A stretch of 64,000 nucleotides of DNA from Brevundimonas subvibrioides (lineage in GTDB: Bacteria > Pseudomonadota > Alphaproteobacteria > Caulobacterales > Caulobacteraceae): the NCBI RefSeq assembly GCF_002280785.1, contig NZ_NCEQ01000001.1, forward strand, positions 62,001-126,000. The letters run 5' to 3'. Both the position numbers and the translations under genes were made by a program. The notes below the pieces were generated by a model. That model made no database searches. It was not told the DNA's origin and worked only from the letters and a program-made list of their open reading frames with translations. Below, one piece after another: positions 1 through 9,861 of this stretch. How positions within the stretch are numbered: position 1 is the stretch's first letter; the number at the start of each line of letters is the position of its first letter.

Positions 1-966
1 GCCGCGCGGCGCCGTCGTCTCCAGCGGCGCATTGCGGTCCCACTGGTCCAGCTTGGCCTTGCCGAGGGCCTTCGCCTTCAGCGCATAGTAGCGGTGCGAC
101 AGTTTCGGATAGGCGGCGGCGACCGCATCGGCCATCGCGTCTACGGACTCGCCGTCGACCTCATTGGCCAGGTGTCGGCTGTCGGCCGGGCGTTTGAAGC
201 CGCGCCAGCGGTCCTCCATCGCCTTGTCGGCCGCGACGGTATTCAGCACCAGGGCGAGCGTCGAGGTCCGCGCCGCCAGCGCCGTGTTCAGCCCCTCCGC
301 CGCCGAACGTCGCTTCGCCGGCCTGGGGTCGGACAGCTGGTTCAGCGCCTCGGCCAGGGTCAGGCTCTCCTTGCCGCTTTCGACCCGCAGCGCCGCACAC
401 GTCTCGTCGAACAGCCGTGGCCATTGCGCCGCGATCGGCATCCGTTCAGCGATGAAGGTCTCCAGTTCGCCGGACAGTTCGTGCGGCTTCATCGCCCGCA
501 CCCGCCGCAGCCACGGCTTCCACTTCGCTGCGCCATCATCGGCAGACAGCGCCGCCTCGATCTCGGCCTCTTCCAGCTGGTTGATCTCCAGCGTCAGCCA
601 GACGGTCGGAGTGGCGATGGCGGTGATCTTCTCGCGCAGATCCGCCTCGAACCCCTGCGCGCCCGCATCGGCCCGGTTGGTCGAGGCTGCCAGGAAGGCA
701 TAGGCGCCCAGGGCGCCGAGCTTTTCCGAGGCCTGTTCGTACAGGGTGATGGCCCGATCAAGCGTCGCGCCCAGCGCCTTCGCATCGGCGCGCTCGCCGA
801 CGAACCGGCCCTGCAGCTCGTTCAGTCCGGCGACCGCCGTCCGCGCCGCCTCCAGATCGGCGGCGATCCGCGCGTCCTCGCGCGACGCATAGAGATCGGA
901 CAGGTCCCAGAGAGGCGGCTCGGCGGGATCGACAGGATGGGGCGGGGCTTTGAAGGGGGCGTTCAT
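1..966 (-). CDS. pepF: Oligoendopeptidase F (M3 family), N-terminal part
   Basis: Zinc metallopeptidase that would hydrolyse short peptides in the cytosol. The reverse-strand frame opens at ATG 966 and stays open to the left edge, giving about 322 residues (MNAPFKAPPHPVDPAEPPLWDLSDLY...). The PLWDLSDLY opening and the long helical N-terminal domain (KLGALGAYAFLAAS, later SHRYYALKAKALG) are typical of M3B oligoendopeptidases. The family HExxH zinc motif lies further C-terminal and so outside the window. The gene is transcribed away from the DUF1203 gene, with about 100 bp of shared promoter space. Family assignment is by sequence recognition; catalytic residues could not be checked. Confidence 0.85.
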   Translation of the reverse strand, partial: MNAPFKAPPHPVDPAEPPLWDLSDLYASREDARIAADLEAARTAVAGLNELQGRFVGERADAKALGATLDRAITLYEQASEKLGALGAYAFLAASTNRADAGAQGFEADLREKITAIATPTVWLTLEINQLEEAEIEAALSADDGAAKWKPWLRRVRAMKPHELSGELETFIAERMPIAAQWPRLFDETCAALRVESGKESLTLAEALNQLSDPRPAKRRSAAEGLNTALAARTSTLALVLNTVAADKAMEDRWRGFKRPADSRHLANEVDGESVDAMADAVAAAYPKLSHRYYALKAKALGKAKLDQWDRNAPLETTAPRG

Positions 967-1070
967 GCCTTTCGTTGTGGGGTCGCCGAGGCCGTGGCGC
1001 AACGGCCGAAACCCGCCAGACGCGTGGCGCGGTTCGTCGCATCTCTCCCGGCGAACACGGAGAGACCCCC

Positions 1071-1544
1071 ATGACCTACCGCATCGAAGCCCTGCCGCTG
1101 GAACCCTTCACCGCCTATTTCGCCATGACCGACGCCGAACTGGCCGAGGTCGGCGCCCGCCGCTGGGTCGCCGACGCCCCCGGCCGGGCCCCCTGCCGCG
1201 TCAGCCTCCAGGACACCGAGGCGGGCGAGGCCCTCGTGCTCGTCAACCACGCCCACCTGACCGATCCCGCCTCGCCCTATCGCGCCTCGGGCCCGATCTT
1301 CGTGCGCGAGGCCGCCGTCAGGGCCGAACCGGCGGCCGAGGCGCCCGAGATGCTGCGCAAACGCCCCCTGTCGCTGCGGGTCTACGACCGCAGCAACATG
1401 ATGATCGAGGGCCAGGTCATCGAGGGCGCCGACCTCGACGACCGGCTGGCGCAGTGGTTCGCGAACCCGGCGGTCGCACAGGCCCATATCCATTTCGCCC
1501 CGCGCGGCTGCTACCTGGCTCGCGCCGTCCGTCAGGAAACGTAG
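1071..1544 (+). CDS. DUF1203 domain protein
   Basis: Predicted 157-residue cytosolic protein without signal peptide or membrane segment (MTYRIEALPLEPF...). Length and the features RxxxxLPLEPF at the start, PCRVSLQD, SPYRASGPIFVRE in the middle and HIHFAPRGCYLARAV at the end fit the DUF1203 family. The family has no established biochemical role; one conserved Cys sits in the C-terminal RGCY motif. I chose ATG 1071 rather than in-frame codons further upstream because the family begins at this point. It reads divergently from pepF and is followed after 52 bp by the DUF4153 gene in the same direction, so the two may be cotranscribed. Confidence 0.7.
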   Translation: MTYRIEALPLEPFTAYFAMTDAELAEVGARRWVADAPGRAPCRVSLQDTEAGEALVLVNHAHLTDPASPYRASGPIFVREAAVRAEPAAEAPEMLRKRPLSLRVYDRSNMMIEGQVIEGADLDDRLAQWFANPAVAQAHIHFAPRGCYLARAVRQET

Positions 1545-1596
1545 CTTCCCCGACGCCGCACCCCGGTTCATGGTCACGCTCCGGGGGAGACACGAC

Positions 1597-3405
1597 ATGA
1601 CCGACCAGACAGACACTGCGGGCCGCAGCGACCTGGGCCAGAACGACCGCCTCGTCGGACTGGTCCGGCTGGTGATCGGTCTGGCGCAGGGGATCGCCCT
1701 TTATCTGCTGGTCCGCGCCTCCGAGGGCGAGGGCGCGACCTGGTCCTCGCGCTTCCCCGAGACCTTCGGCCCCCTGGTGCTGGTCGCCCTCTTCCTGCCG
1801 CCGCCCCTGCTGGCCGGCGTCGGGCGGTTGCGCTGGCCGACCCTGGCGATCTGGGGCGTCGTCGCGGCGGCGGCCCTGGCCTTCCTCGCCTGGCACGACG
1901 TGGCGCGTCAGGCGGGCGACGTCGGCCGCGAGATGACCTTCCCCCTGTTCGCCTTCTCGGCGGCGGCCCTGTTCATCGCCCATCATCTGATCGTCCCGGC
2001 CGATCGCGAGCGGAAGCTGATCGCCTCCTTCCCCGCCTATTTCGACGCCGCCTGGATGGCGGGGGTGCAGCTGGTGCTGTCGATCGCCTTCGCGGGCGCC
2101 TTCTGGCTGCTGCTGTTCCTCGGCGCCGCCCTGTTCAACATCATCGGCCTCAGCTTCCTCGGCGACCTGATCGAGGAGGGCTGGTTCTCCCTGCCCCTGA
2201 CCGGTCTCGCCTTCGCCACGGCCGTCCATCTGACCGACGTGCGCGACGGCCTGATCCGGGGCGTGCGCACCGTCGCCCTGATGCTGCTGTCCTGGCTGCT
2301 GCTGGTCCTGACCGTTCTGGTCGGAGGCTTCCTCGCCGCCCTGCCCTTCACCGGTCTCGACGGCCTGTGGGAGACCGGCAGCGCGACCGCCCTGGTCCTG
2401 TCCGCCGCCGGCGGCCTGATCATCCTCATCAACGCGGCGTATCAGGACGGCCGCGCCGACAACCTGCCGCCCGCCGTGCTGCGCGTGGCCGTCCGCGTCG
2501 CCTCGGTCCTGCTGACGCCCCTGGTCCTGATCGCCTTCTGGGGTCTCAGCCTGCGGATCGGCCAGCACGGCCTGACGCCCGACAGGATCATCGCCGTCGC
2601 CTGCGCCCTCGTCGGCGCCGCCTACGCCATCGGCTATGGCCTCGGCGCGATCATTCCCCTCATCCGCAAGGGCTCGCCGTGGATGAAGGCGCTGGAGATG
2701 ACGAACATCGTCACCGCCGTCCTCGTGGTCGCCGTCATCCTCGCCCTGTTCACCCCGCTGGCCGACCCCGCCCGCCTGTCGGTCGCGGATCAGGTCGCCC
2801 GCCTGAACAGCGGCAAGGTCGCGCCGGGCAAGTTCGACTACGCCTTCCTGGCGTTCGAGAGCGGCAAGACCGGTCGCGCGGCGCTCGCGACCCTGGCCGC
2901 CTCAACCGATCCCGAGATCGCCCGTCGCGCCGCCGAGGCCCAGGCCTCGACCAACCGTACCGATCTGACGGAGGACGCCCCCGCCCCGACGATGACGCCG
3001 GTCATCGCCGTCTGGCCCACGGACGCGACCCTGCCACAAGGATTTGTCGTCCCCGTGTCCGAGGGCGATCCCCGCGAGAGCTGCAAGGCGAGCGACGACT
3101 GCCTGGCCACGACGATGGACCTGAATGAAGACGGCGCATCGGAAGTGCTGCTGGCCCGTCCGTGGGACATCAGCCTGTTCGCCCGTACGCCGGACGGCTG
3201 GGTCAACCAGGGCGCATGGCGCACCAGCCGATGCGAAGGCGAGGACGCCGTCGATCCGCGCGACGCCATCCGCAAGGGCCTGGTCCGACCCAGCCCCTCG
3301 CCCTGGCCGGACCTGATGGCCGGAAGTCGCGCGGCCGGGCGGTTCCAGCCCAGCGACGACGCCTGCGTCCGCCATCCCGGCCAGGACGGCTGGTTCGGCG
3401 GTTAA
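1597..3405 (+). CDS. DUF4153 polytopic membrane protein
   Basis: About 602 residues. Roughly the first 410 residues contain ten or more hydrophobic segments (for example VALFLPPPLLAGV, WLLLFLGAALFNIIGL, LMLLSWLLLVLTVLVGG), as in the DUF4153 membrane family. The remaining C-terminal 190 residues are soluble and contain a Cys pair (ESCKASDDCLA) and a short DLNEDGASEVLL stretch resembling a calcium-binding VCBS/FG-GAP turn. I chose ATG 1597 over the in-frame ATG 1570 because a GGGGGAGA ribosome-binding site sits 8 bases before it. Function is unknown; members often lie in envelope-related neighbourhoods. The next gene (a response regulator) starts 123 bp downstream. Confidence 0.75.
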   Translation: MTDQTDTAGRSDLGQNDRLVGLVRLVIGLAQGIALYLLVRASEGEGATWSSRFPETFGPLVLVALFLPPPLLAGVGRLRWPTLAIWGVVAAAALAFLAWHDVARQAGDVGREMTFPLFAFSAAALFIAHHLIVPADRERKLIASFPAYFDAAWMAGVQLVLSIAFAGAFWLLLFLGAALFNIIGLSFLGDLIEEGWFSLPLTGLAFATAVHLTDVRDGLIRGVRTVALMLLSWLLLVLTVLVGGFLAALPFTGLDGLWETGSATALVLSAAGGLIILINAAYQDGRADNLPPAVLRVAVRVASVLLTPLVLIAFWGLSLRIGQHGLTPDRIIAVACALVGAAYAIGYGLGAIIPLIRKGSPWMKALEMTNIVTAVLVVAVILALFTPLADPARLSVADQVARLNSGKVAPGKFDYAFLAFESGKTGRAALATLAASTDPEIARRAAEAQASTNRTDLTEDAPAPTMTPVIAVWPTDATLPQGFVVPVSEGDPRESCKASDDCLATTMDLNEDGASEVLLARPWDISLFARTPDGWVNQGAWRTSRCEGEDAVDPRDAIRKGLVRPSPSPWPDLMAGSRAAGRFQPSDDACVRHPGQDGWFGG

Positions 3406-3528
3406 CCCTGCGCACACCACGCCCTCTCACCCGATCTTCACCGCATCGGGCCTAAAACCGTCCCGAAACGGGTCAGTCGCGCACCTCGAACGCGACCCCC
3501 CATCGGTGATGACAAAGGGCGCCCGCAC

Positions 3529-4971
<1,443 letters not shown>

Positions 4972-4981
4972 TCTTCGATCG

Positions 4982-5014
4982 CCTCCTCCCCGTCGCCTAG
5001 CGATGGGGAGGAGG
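4982..5014. terminator. GC-rich hairpin after the response regulator
   Basis: A 15-bp inverted repeat (arms 4982-4996 and 5000-5014, one G:U pair, 3-base loop) begins 11 bases after the response regulator stop codon. There is no T-run after the stem on the + strand, so it is either a weak or factor-assisted terminator or an mRNA 3' end stabiliser. Confidence 0.5.
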
Positions 5015-5198
5015 AAGGTCCGGATGCGGCTCGAAAACCACAGTTTTCCTTCGCGACGCAGGGCTGCAACAAAGCGCCACATTGCCGCCGCGACGGATCA
5101 TGATGACTGAGCCGTATAACCAGGCCGTCGGATCGATCGCAGCGCTGCGCGTTCGCCTCCCGACGAGCGTCTCCCCCACGCCTCGTTCGGATTGTTGA

Positions 5199-7934
5199 AT
5201 GACCATCGCCGCCGCCCTGCTCTATGCCCTCGCCTCGGGCGCCATCCAGACCGCGCCCCCGCCGCAGACGACCGCTCCCGCGGCGCAGGCCACGCCCCAG
5301 ACGACACCTCCGGCGACTCAGGATGACGATCAGGAGGACCTCCCGACAGGCGCCCCCGCCGGAGACGCCGACGTGGTCGACGACGTCGTGGTCGATGGAA
5401 CCCGCCTGCGCGGCGGCGTCCAGGGCGACGTCCCGCCCGATCTCGTCCTGGATGCCGAACAGCTGCGCGCCTACGGCGCCTCCAACATCGCCGAACTGCT
5501 GACGGCGCTGGAGCCCCTGACCCGCAGCTCGCGCGGTTCCGGCGGCCCCGTCGTCCTGCTGAACGGTCGCCGCACCTCCGGCTTCCAGGAAATCCGCAAC
5601 ATCCCGTTCGAGGCCATCGAACGCACCGAGATCCTGCCGGAACAGGTCGCCCTGACCTACGGCTACACGGCCGATCAGCGGGTCGTGAACATCGTCCTGA
5701 AGGCCCAGTTCCGCCAGGCGACGGCCGAGCTGTCCAACCGGGCGCCGACCCAGGGCGGCCGCACCTCGACCGAAGCCGAAACCAGCTATTTCAGCATCAT
5801 CGACGGCACCCGCATCAACGTCAGCCTGGAGCGCCAGCACGACACAGCCCTGTTCGAGAGCGAACGCGACATCACCCGCGAACCGGGCTCCCAGCCCTTC
5901 GACCTGATCGGCAACGTCGCCGGCATCCCCTACGGGACCCCGATCGACCCGGCCCTGGCGGCCGTGGTCGCGGCCAACCCCGGCGTCGCCAATCCGACGC
6001 TCGCCCAGTTCGCCGCGGGCGCCAACGCCCCACGCACCGGAAACCTCAGCGACTATCGCACCCTGCTGCCGCGCGGCGACACGACGACGCTGAACGCCTC
6101 CATCGCGCGTGATCTGAACTCGACAACCAAGGGCACGGTCAGTCTCAACCTGGTCGAGGCCTCCAGCTTCTCCTACGGCGGACTGCCCGGGGTGACCCTG
6201 ATCGCGCCGGCCGGCCGCAACGGTTCGCCCTTCAGCCGCGACGTCGCCGTCTACCGGTTCATCGGCGACGCCGGCGCCCTGACCCGTGACACGGACACCT
6301 CGACGGCCAACCTGGGCCTGCTGCTCGACGGCTTCGTCGGCGACAACTGGCGCTGGACCCTGCAGGGCGCCTACGACCGGGTCGAGACCGACACCACGAC
6401 CGGCCGCGGCCTCAGCGCCACGGCGGCGCAAACCGCCGTCACCGCCGGCACCCTGAACCCCTTCGGCGCCCTCTCCGCCTCCAGCTTCACCCGCCTGACC
6501 GACACCGCCAACTCCGTCGCCAGCGGCGGCCTGCTGGAAGGCGTCGTCATGGGCAACCTGCTCCAGGCGCCCGCCGGCGGCCTCTATTCGACCTGGAAGG
6601 TCGGCGTCGACACCCGCGACCTCAACTCGCAAAGCACCCGGGGCGGCGTCTTCTCGGAGCGCGCGATCGGCCGCGACCGCGCCTATGGCACGGTCAATTT
6701 CTCCCTGCCGATCGCCAGCCGCAGCAACGACGTGCTCGCCGGTCTCGGCGATCTCTCGGTCACCGCCAATGCAGGCTATGACGAGGCGTCCGACATCGGC
6801 GGCCTCGTCACCCTGGGCGCCGGCGCGAACTGGACCCCGATCCCCCCCCTGTCCCTGAGCTTCAGCTACAAGGACGAGGAAGGCGCGCCGACGATCCAGC
6901 AGCTGAACGATCCGACCATCTCGACGCCCAACGCCTCGGTGTTCGACTTCCGCACCGGCCGGACGGTCCAGATCACCCGCGTCAGCGGGGGCAACCCGAA
7001 CCTCAACCCCGAGGATCGTCAGGTCCTGGCCCTGGGCGTGAACTTCAGGCCGTTGTCCCAGCAGGACTTGTCCGTCAGCTCCAACTACACCCGCACCATC
7101 GTCAATGATGCGATCATCGCCTTCCCGACCATCACCGCCGACCTCGAGGCGGCCCTGCCAGAACGGTTCACGCGCGATGCGAGCGGCAACCTGATCGCCC
7201 TGGACGCCCGGCCGCTGAATTTCGCCCGCACCGAGCGGTCGGAGCTGCGCACCGGCTTCAACTTCTCGCGCTCCTTCGGCACGCCCAACCCGGCAGCAGC
7301 CATGGGCGGCGGCGGCGGCATGATGATGATGATGGGCGGCGGGCGTCCCGCCGGCGGTCCGCCTCCGGGCGCCGGCGGCCCGCAGGTCCGCGCGGGCGGC
7401 CCGCCCGCCGGAGGAGGCGGCGGCGGCCGGGGCGGCGGCATGCAGCCGGGCCAGGGCCGTTTCAACCTGTCCATCTATCATACGGTCCGGTTCACCGACA
7501 CGGTGAGCATCCGCGACAGCCTGCCCGAGCTGGACCTGCTGGACGGGGACGCCACCGGCGCCCGCGGCGGCACGTCCCGCAACGAGATCCAGGTCCAGGG
7601 CGGCGTCTTCCGCAACGGCTTCGGCTCATTCCTCAACGCCAACTGGCGTCAGGCGACCCGCGTCGACGGCGGCGCGGGCGGCTCGGACCTGGCCTTCAGC
7701 GACCAGACCACGGTCAGCCTGAACGTCTTCGCCGACCTGACCCAGAGGACCAGCTGGGTCGAGAAATTCCCGATCCTGAAGGGCACGCGCCTCAACTTCG
7801 GCATCCAGAACCTGTTCGACAGCCGCACCGAGGTGACGTCCTCGACCGGCACGGTCCCGCTGAACTACCAGCCCGACTTCCTGGATCCACAGGGGCGCGT
7901 CTTCTCGATCAGCCTGCGCAAGATCCTGTTCTAG
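5199..7934 (+). CDS. TonB-dependent outer-membrane receptor with Met/Gly-rich insert
   Basis: 911 residues. A short signal-like N-terminus (MTIAAALLYALASGA) is followed by a low-complexity Pro/Ala/Thr stretch. A plug-like region (about 65-170: LRAYGASNIAELLTALEPL, VVLLNGRRTSGF, IERTEILPEQVALTYGY) and a long beta-rich barrel follow, ending in the aromatic-type terminus SLRKILF expected for outer-membrane insertion. Residues of about 699-757 form an insert of Gly, Pro and Met including five consecutive Met codons. The substrate cannot be inferred. No stalk, sensor or ExbB partner lies nearby, and the next gene on this strand is far away. The start is fixed by an in-frame stop codon immediately upstream of ATG 5199; no strong ribosome-binding site is visible. 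Confidence 0.85.
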   Translation: MTIAAALLYALASGAIQTAPPPQTTAPAAQATPQTTPPATQDDDQEDLPTGAPAGDADVVDDVVVDGTRLRGGVQGDVPPDLVLDAEQLRAYGASNIAELLTALEPLTRSSRGSGGPVVLLNGRRTSGFQEIRNIPFEAIERTEILPEQVALTYGYTADQRVVNIVLKAQFRQATAELSNRAPTQGGRTSTEAETSYFSIIDGTRINVSLERQHDTALFESERDITREPGSQPFDLIGNVAGIPYGTPIDPALAAVVAANPGVANPTLAQFAAGANAPRTGNLSDYRTLLPRGDTTTLNASIARDLNSTTKGTVSLNLVEASSFSYGGLPGVTLIAPAGRNGSPFSRDVAVYRFIGDAGALTRDTDTSTANLGLLLDGFVGDNWRWTLQGAYDRVETDTTTGRGLSATAAQTAVTAGTLNPFGALSASSFTRLTDTANSVASGGLLEGVVMGNLLQAPAGGLYSTWKVGVDTRDLNSQSTRGGVFSERAIGRDRAYGTVNFSLPIASRSNDVLAGLGDLSVTANAGYDEASDIGGLVTLGAGANWTPIPPLSLSFSYKDEEGAPTIQQLNDPTISTPNASVFDFRTGRTVQITRVSGGNPNLNPEDRQVLALGVNFRPLSQQDLSVSSNYTRTIVNDAIIAFPTITADLEAALPERFTRDASGNLIALDARPLNFARTERSELRTGFNFSRSFGTPNPAAAMGGGGGMMMMMGGGRPAGGPPPGAGGPQVRAGGPPAGGGGGGRGGGMQPGQGRFNLSIYHTVRFTDTVSIRDSLPELDLLDGDATGARGGTSRNEIQVQGGVFRNGFGSFLNANWRQATRVDGGAGGSDLAFSDQTTVSLNVFADLTQRTSWVEKFPILKGTRLNFGIQNLFDSRTEVTSSTGTVPLNYQPDFLDPQGRVFSISLRKILF

Positions 7935-7949
7935 CGGCCGCCACCCCCA

Positions 7950-7981
7950 CCGTGCACCCTGGCGAAGGCCGGGGTGCACGG
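7950..7981. repeat. REP-like palindrome, GTGCACC family (copy 1)
   Basis: Arms ccgtgcaccc (7950-7959) and gggtgcacgg (7972-7981) flank a tggcgaaggccg loop, 16 bp after the TonB receptor stop. The same sequence occurs as an inverted pair at 19670-19793. It may also act as the receptor transcript's 3' stem-loop. Confidence 0.7.
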
Positions 7982-8017
7982 CCTCGATTGGCGCCGCCAG
8001 CAGACCTTGATCGCCGC

Positions 8018-8110
8018 TCAATCGAGCGGCTTCTCCATGAAAACCAGATAGGGCATCAATCGCTCTGGATACGTCTGGTACGGCTCGATGAGCCTGAACC
8101 CTATCGATTC
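8018..8110 (-). pseudogene. 3' remnant of a GNAT-like acetyltransferase gene
   Basis: A reverse-strand frame reading ESIGFRLIEPYQTYPERLMP... and ending MEKPLD-stop at 8018 looks like the C-terminal end of a GNAT N-acetyltransferase (pattern GFR-x-PY then YLVFMEK). There is no start codon or N-terminal domain. Upstream the frame runs into the end of the unknown secreted-protein gene at 8113, where it no longer resembles the family. I read it as the stump of a gene truncated when the neighbouring gene arrived or by deletion. It is only about 31 codons, so the family call is tentative. Confidence 0.4.
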
Positions 8111-8112
8111 AC

Positions 8113-9033
8113 CTAGCGGTAGCGACGGGCGGCAGCGTCCAGGCGTCGGTCACCGGTCTCCAGGCCCGAAACCGCGCCAGGGACCTGCTGCGACAGATAT
8201 TGGCACCGGGACTTCAGGCGCGGGTACATGTCGCGCAGTAGGCGACGCGCCTCCTGCGGCGTCAGGCCGGCCGCATTCATGACGATACCCACCTCGGCGC
8301 GTTCCACCTCGCGGCCCCGATCATAGGCTCCAACCTGTCGTTCGTCCGTCCAACCAGCCTCTTGCGAGCGCCGCTCGAAATCGTCGGCGAGGCGGTGCCC
8401 GACAGCGATATCGACGCTGTAGTAGGGCTCACACAGGGCGAACAGGGTCGATAGCCGCCCGAGGTGTTCACCCTCCGTTGTAAGGGCATCTGCCGCAGCG
8501 TCGGGCGGGTTCTCGAGGTGCGGGGGGCAGGTCGGCACGGTATCGTCGGAGCGCTGGAGGCCCCCGATCACGACCTGGATGATGGGCTCCGGCCAGTGCT
8601 CATAAGTGGCCATTCCTGGCGGCACGGTACACACCGACGTCGGGTCGGGACCGCGCGCCTGTCCGCCGACGTAGCGCACGATGAACCCTGAATAGGCGAG
8701 CCCCTGGGACTGGCCGTTCTCAACCTTCAGTATGGAACCGACATCCTGGCGACTTTGCAGGGCGAACCTCAGGGTTCCGGCGTCCGCATCGTTGACGGCC
8801 GCAGTCGATCGGTCCGTCGGCGGCAAGACGTCTCGCATCTGGATCCGGTCGACCCGGATCAGGTCATAGGTTCCGTCAGCGTTCTGACGCAGGGTGGCCC
8901 GCTCGCCTGAGGCGACATTGAGCGTTCCCTGGACGTAAGTGGAGCTCCGGTTTCGAAACTGCTGCGGCGTCTCGGGATGGGCGACAGGCGCGTCCTGAAA
9001 GACCATCGCGGACAAAAGGGAGATCAACAACAT
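8113..9033 (-). CDS. Hypothetical secreted protein
   Basis: 306 residues from ATG 9033, which has a GGAG ribosome-binding site 7 bases before it and opens a signal-peptide-like stretch (MLLISLLSAMVFQDAPVA). A GTG at 9060 is a less likely start. The middle third looks beta-rich (YVQGTLNVASGERATLRQ, GTYDLIRVDRIQMRDVLPP) and contains two Cys (SVCTVPPG, VPTCPPHL). The last third looks helical (LGRLSTLFALCEPYY, ...RRLLRDMYPRLKSRCQYL) with a further Cys pair. I do not recognise a family. Its base composition is slightly less GC-extreme than its neighbours and it abuts a truncated gene, so it may be a recent arrival. It has no apparent operon partner. Confidence 0.6.
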   Translation of the reverse strand: MLLISLLSAMVFQDAPVAHPETPQQFRNRSSTYVQGTLNVASGERATLRQNADGTYDLIRVDRIQMRDVLPPTDRSTAAVNDADAGTLRFALQSRQDVGSILKVENGQSQGLAYSGFIVRYVGGQARGPDPTSVCTVPPGMATYEHWPEPIIQVVIGGLQRSDDTVPTCPPHLENPPDAAADALTTEGEHLGRLSTLFALCEPYYSVDIAVGHRLADDFERRSQEAGWTDERQVGAYDRGREVERAEVGIVMNAAGLTPQEARRLLRDMYPRLKSRCQYLSQQVPGAVSGLETGDRRLDAAARRYR

Positions 9034-9426
9034 AGCGCGCTCCGGTTGTGGCGGCGTCACTTAGCTCTCGCCAGCCAACCTTCGTCAAGCTGGGCCGCGG
9101 CGTGTCTTTCTCCTGGCTGTGGACATGCCGACCGTCTGCAACGGGTCGAAAGCGATCATCCCCCCAGGACGGGGTCGCGGCGATGTAAATATGAGTTTAT
9201 TCCTAATCACGTCTTGCGACCTCGCGACCGGCTCCCCACCTGTCCGTCGGGTCTTTGACAATCATCGCGCCGCGAGTGGGCCAACGCCCGCCTCCCTGTC
9301 GAACGGACGAAACAGGGGTCGCGTCAGATTTTTGAATCGAAACGACTTTTCTCTCGTTTCGTCCGTTTCGTCCGTTTCGTCCGTTTCGTCCGCCAGTTTT
9401 CGTCCGGACGATCCGGACGTCGGGGA
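9034..9426. other. Non-coding stretch with an AT-rich segment and tandem repeats
   Basis: About 390 bp with no credible gene on either strand. It holds an AT-rich segment (about 9184-9212, gtaaatatgagtttattcc), unusual against the surrounding GC, which could be a promoter or a relic of foreign DNA. It also holds the 9-bp tandem repeat listed separately. No tRNA-like fold was seen. Confidence 0.5.
9356..9391. repeat. Four tandem copies of gtttcgtcc
   Basis: Four perfect consecutive 9-bp units lie just beyond the 3' end of the gapR-linked frame. A related inverted piece (ggacgaaac) sits about 50 bp upstream at 9304-9312. Another 9-bp-periodic repeat of different sequence (cgttcgaag) occurs near 16480. 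Confidence 0.8.
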
Positions 9427-9861
9427 TCAGGATTCGTCGGCCGGCGGCGTCTTGCGACTCCAGCGCCGCTTCGGCTCTTCGCCGTTGGCCTTGGCGGTGA
9501 TCTCCTTCAGCTTGCGGCCCTGCATCGACGACAGGGCCTGACCCGGCGCGCCCTTCTCCGGATCGCCGAAGGCGCGGCCGTAGGTCTTGATGCGGTCAGA
9601 GACGCCCTCAATGAACTCCCCCTCCCAGTCGGACAGGGCGATCCCCGCCTTGTCGGCGGCGCGTTTGGCGCGTTTGAGGGCGTTCAGCGCCTTGCGACGC
9701 GCGGCCTCGCGCTCGGCCTCGAACGGGCTGGGCGAGGGCTTGTTCTTCGTCTGGAAGCCCGCCCCGGGCTTGATCCCGGTCGAGCGCTTGAGTGACCCTG
9801 CCCCCTTGTTTCGGGGTTGGGTCTTCGGACCGCCCGCGATGGGCGTCCGCTTCAGGATCAG
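9427..9861 (-). CDS. Conserved-looking basic protein without a canonical start codon
   Basis: A reverse-strand frame with strong coding character (GC-rich third positions) reads LILKRTPIAGGPKTQ..., then a Lys/Arg-rich helical part (FEAEREAARRKALNALKRAK), then DWEGEFIEGVSDRIKTYGRAF, and stops at 9427. It overlaps the gapR stop codon by 4 bases. From the previous in-frame stop (near 10011) to the middle of the protein there is no ATG, GTG or TTG in this frame. I placed the start at CTG 9861, which directly follows the gapR end and a GGCGAG sequence; the true start could be another non-standard codon or require a frameshift. About 144 residues, highly basic and probably cytosolic. Function unknown; the overlap with gapR suggests translational coupling. 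Confidence 0.5.
   Translation of the reverse strand: MILKRTPIAGGPKTQPRNKGAGSLKRSTGIKPGAGFQTKNKPSPSPFEAEREAARRKALNALKRAKRAADKAGIALSDWEGEFIEGVSDRIKTYGRAFGDPEKGAPGQALSSMQGRKLKEITAKANGEEPKRRWSRKTPPADES

Noticed and set aside
1417..2568. Long Gln/Gly/Arg-rich minus-strand frame across the DUF4153 gene
   Set aside because: Low-complexity antisense frame produced by GC bias; the + strand frame has clear membrane helices.
9356..9391. CRISPR array
   Set aside because: Units are 9 bp and contiguous without spacers, and no cas genes are present in the window.
9034..9426. tRNA or small RNA gene
   Set aside because: No cloverleaf, CCA end or convincing stem set was found on either strand.
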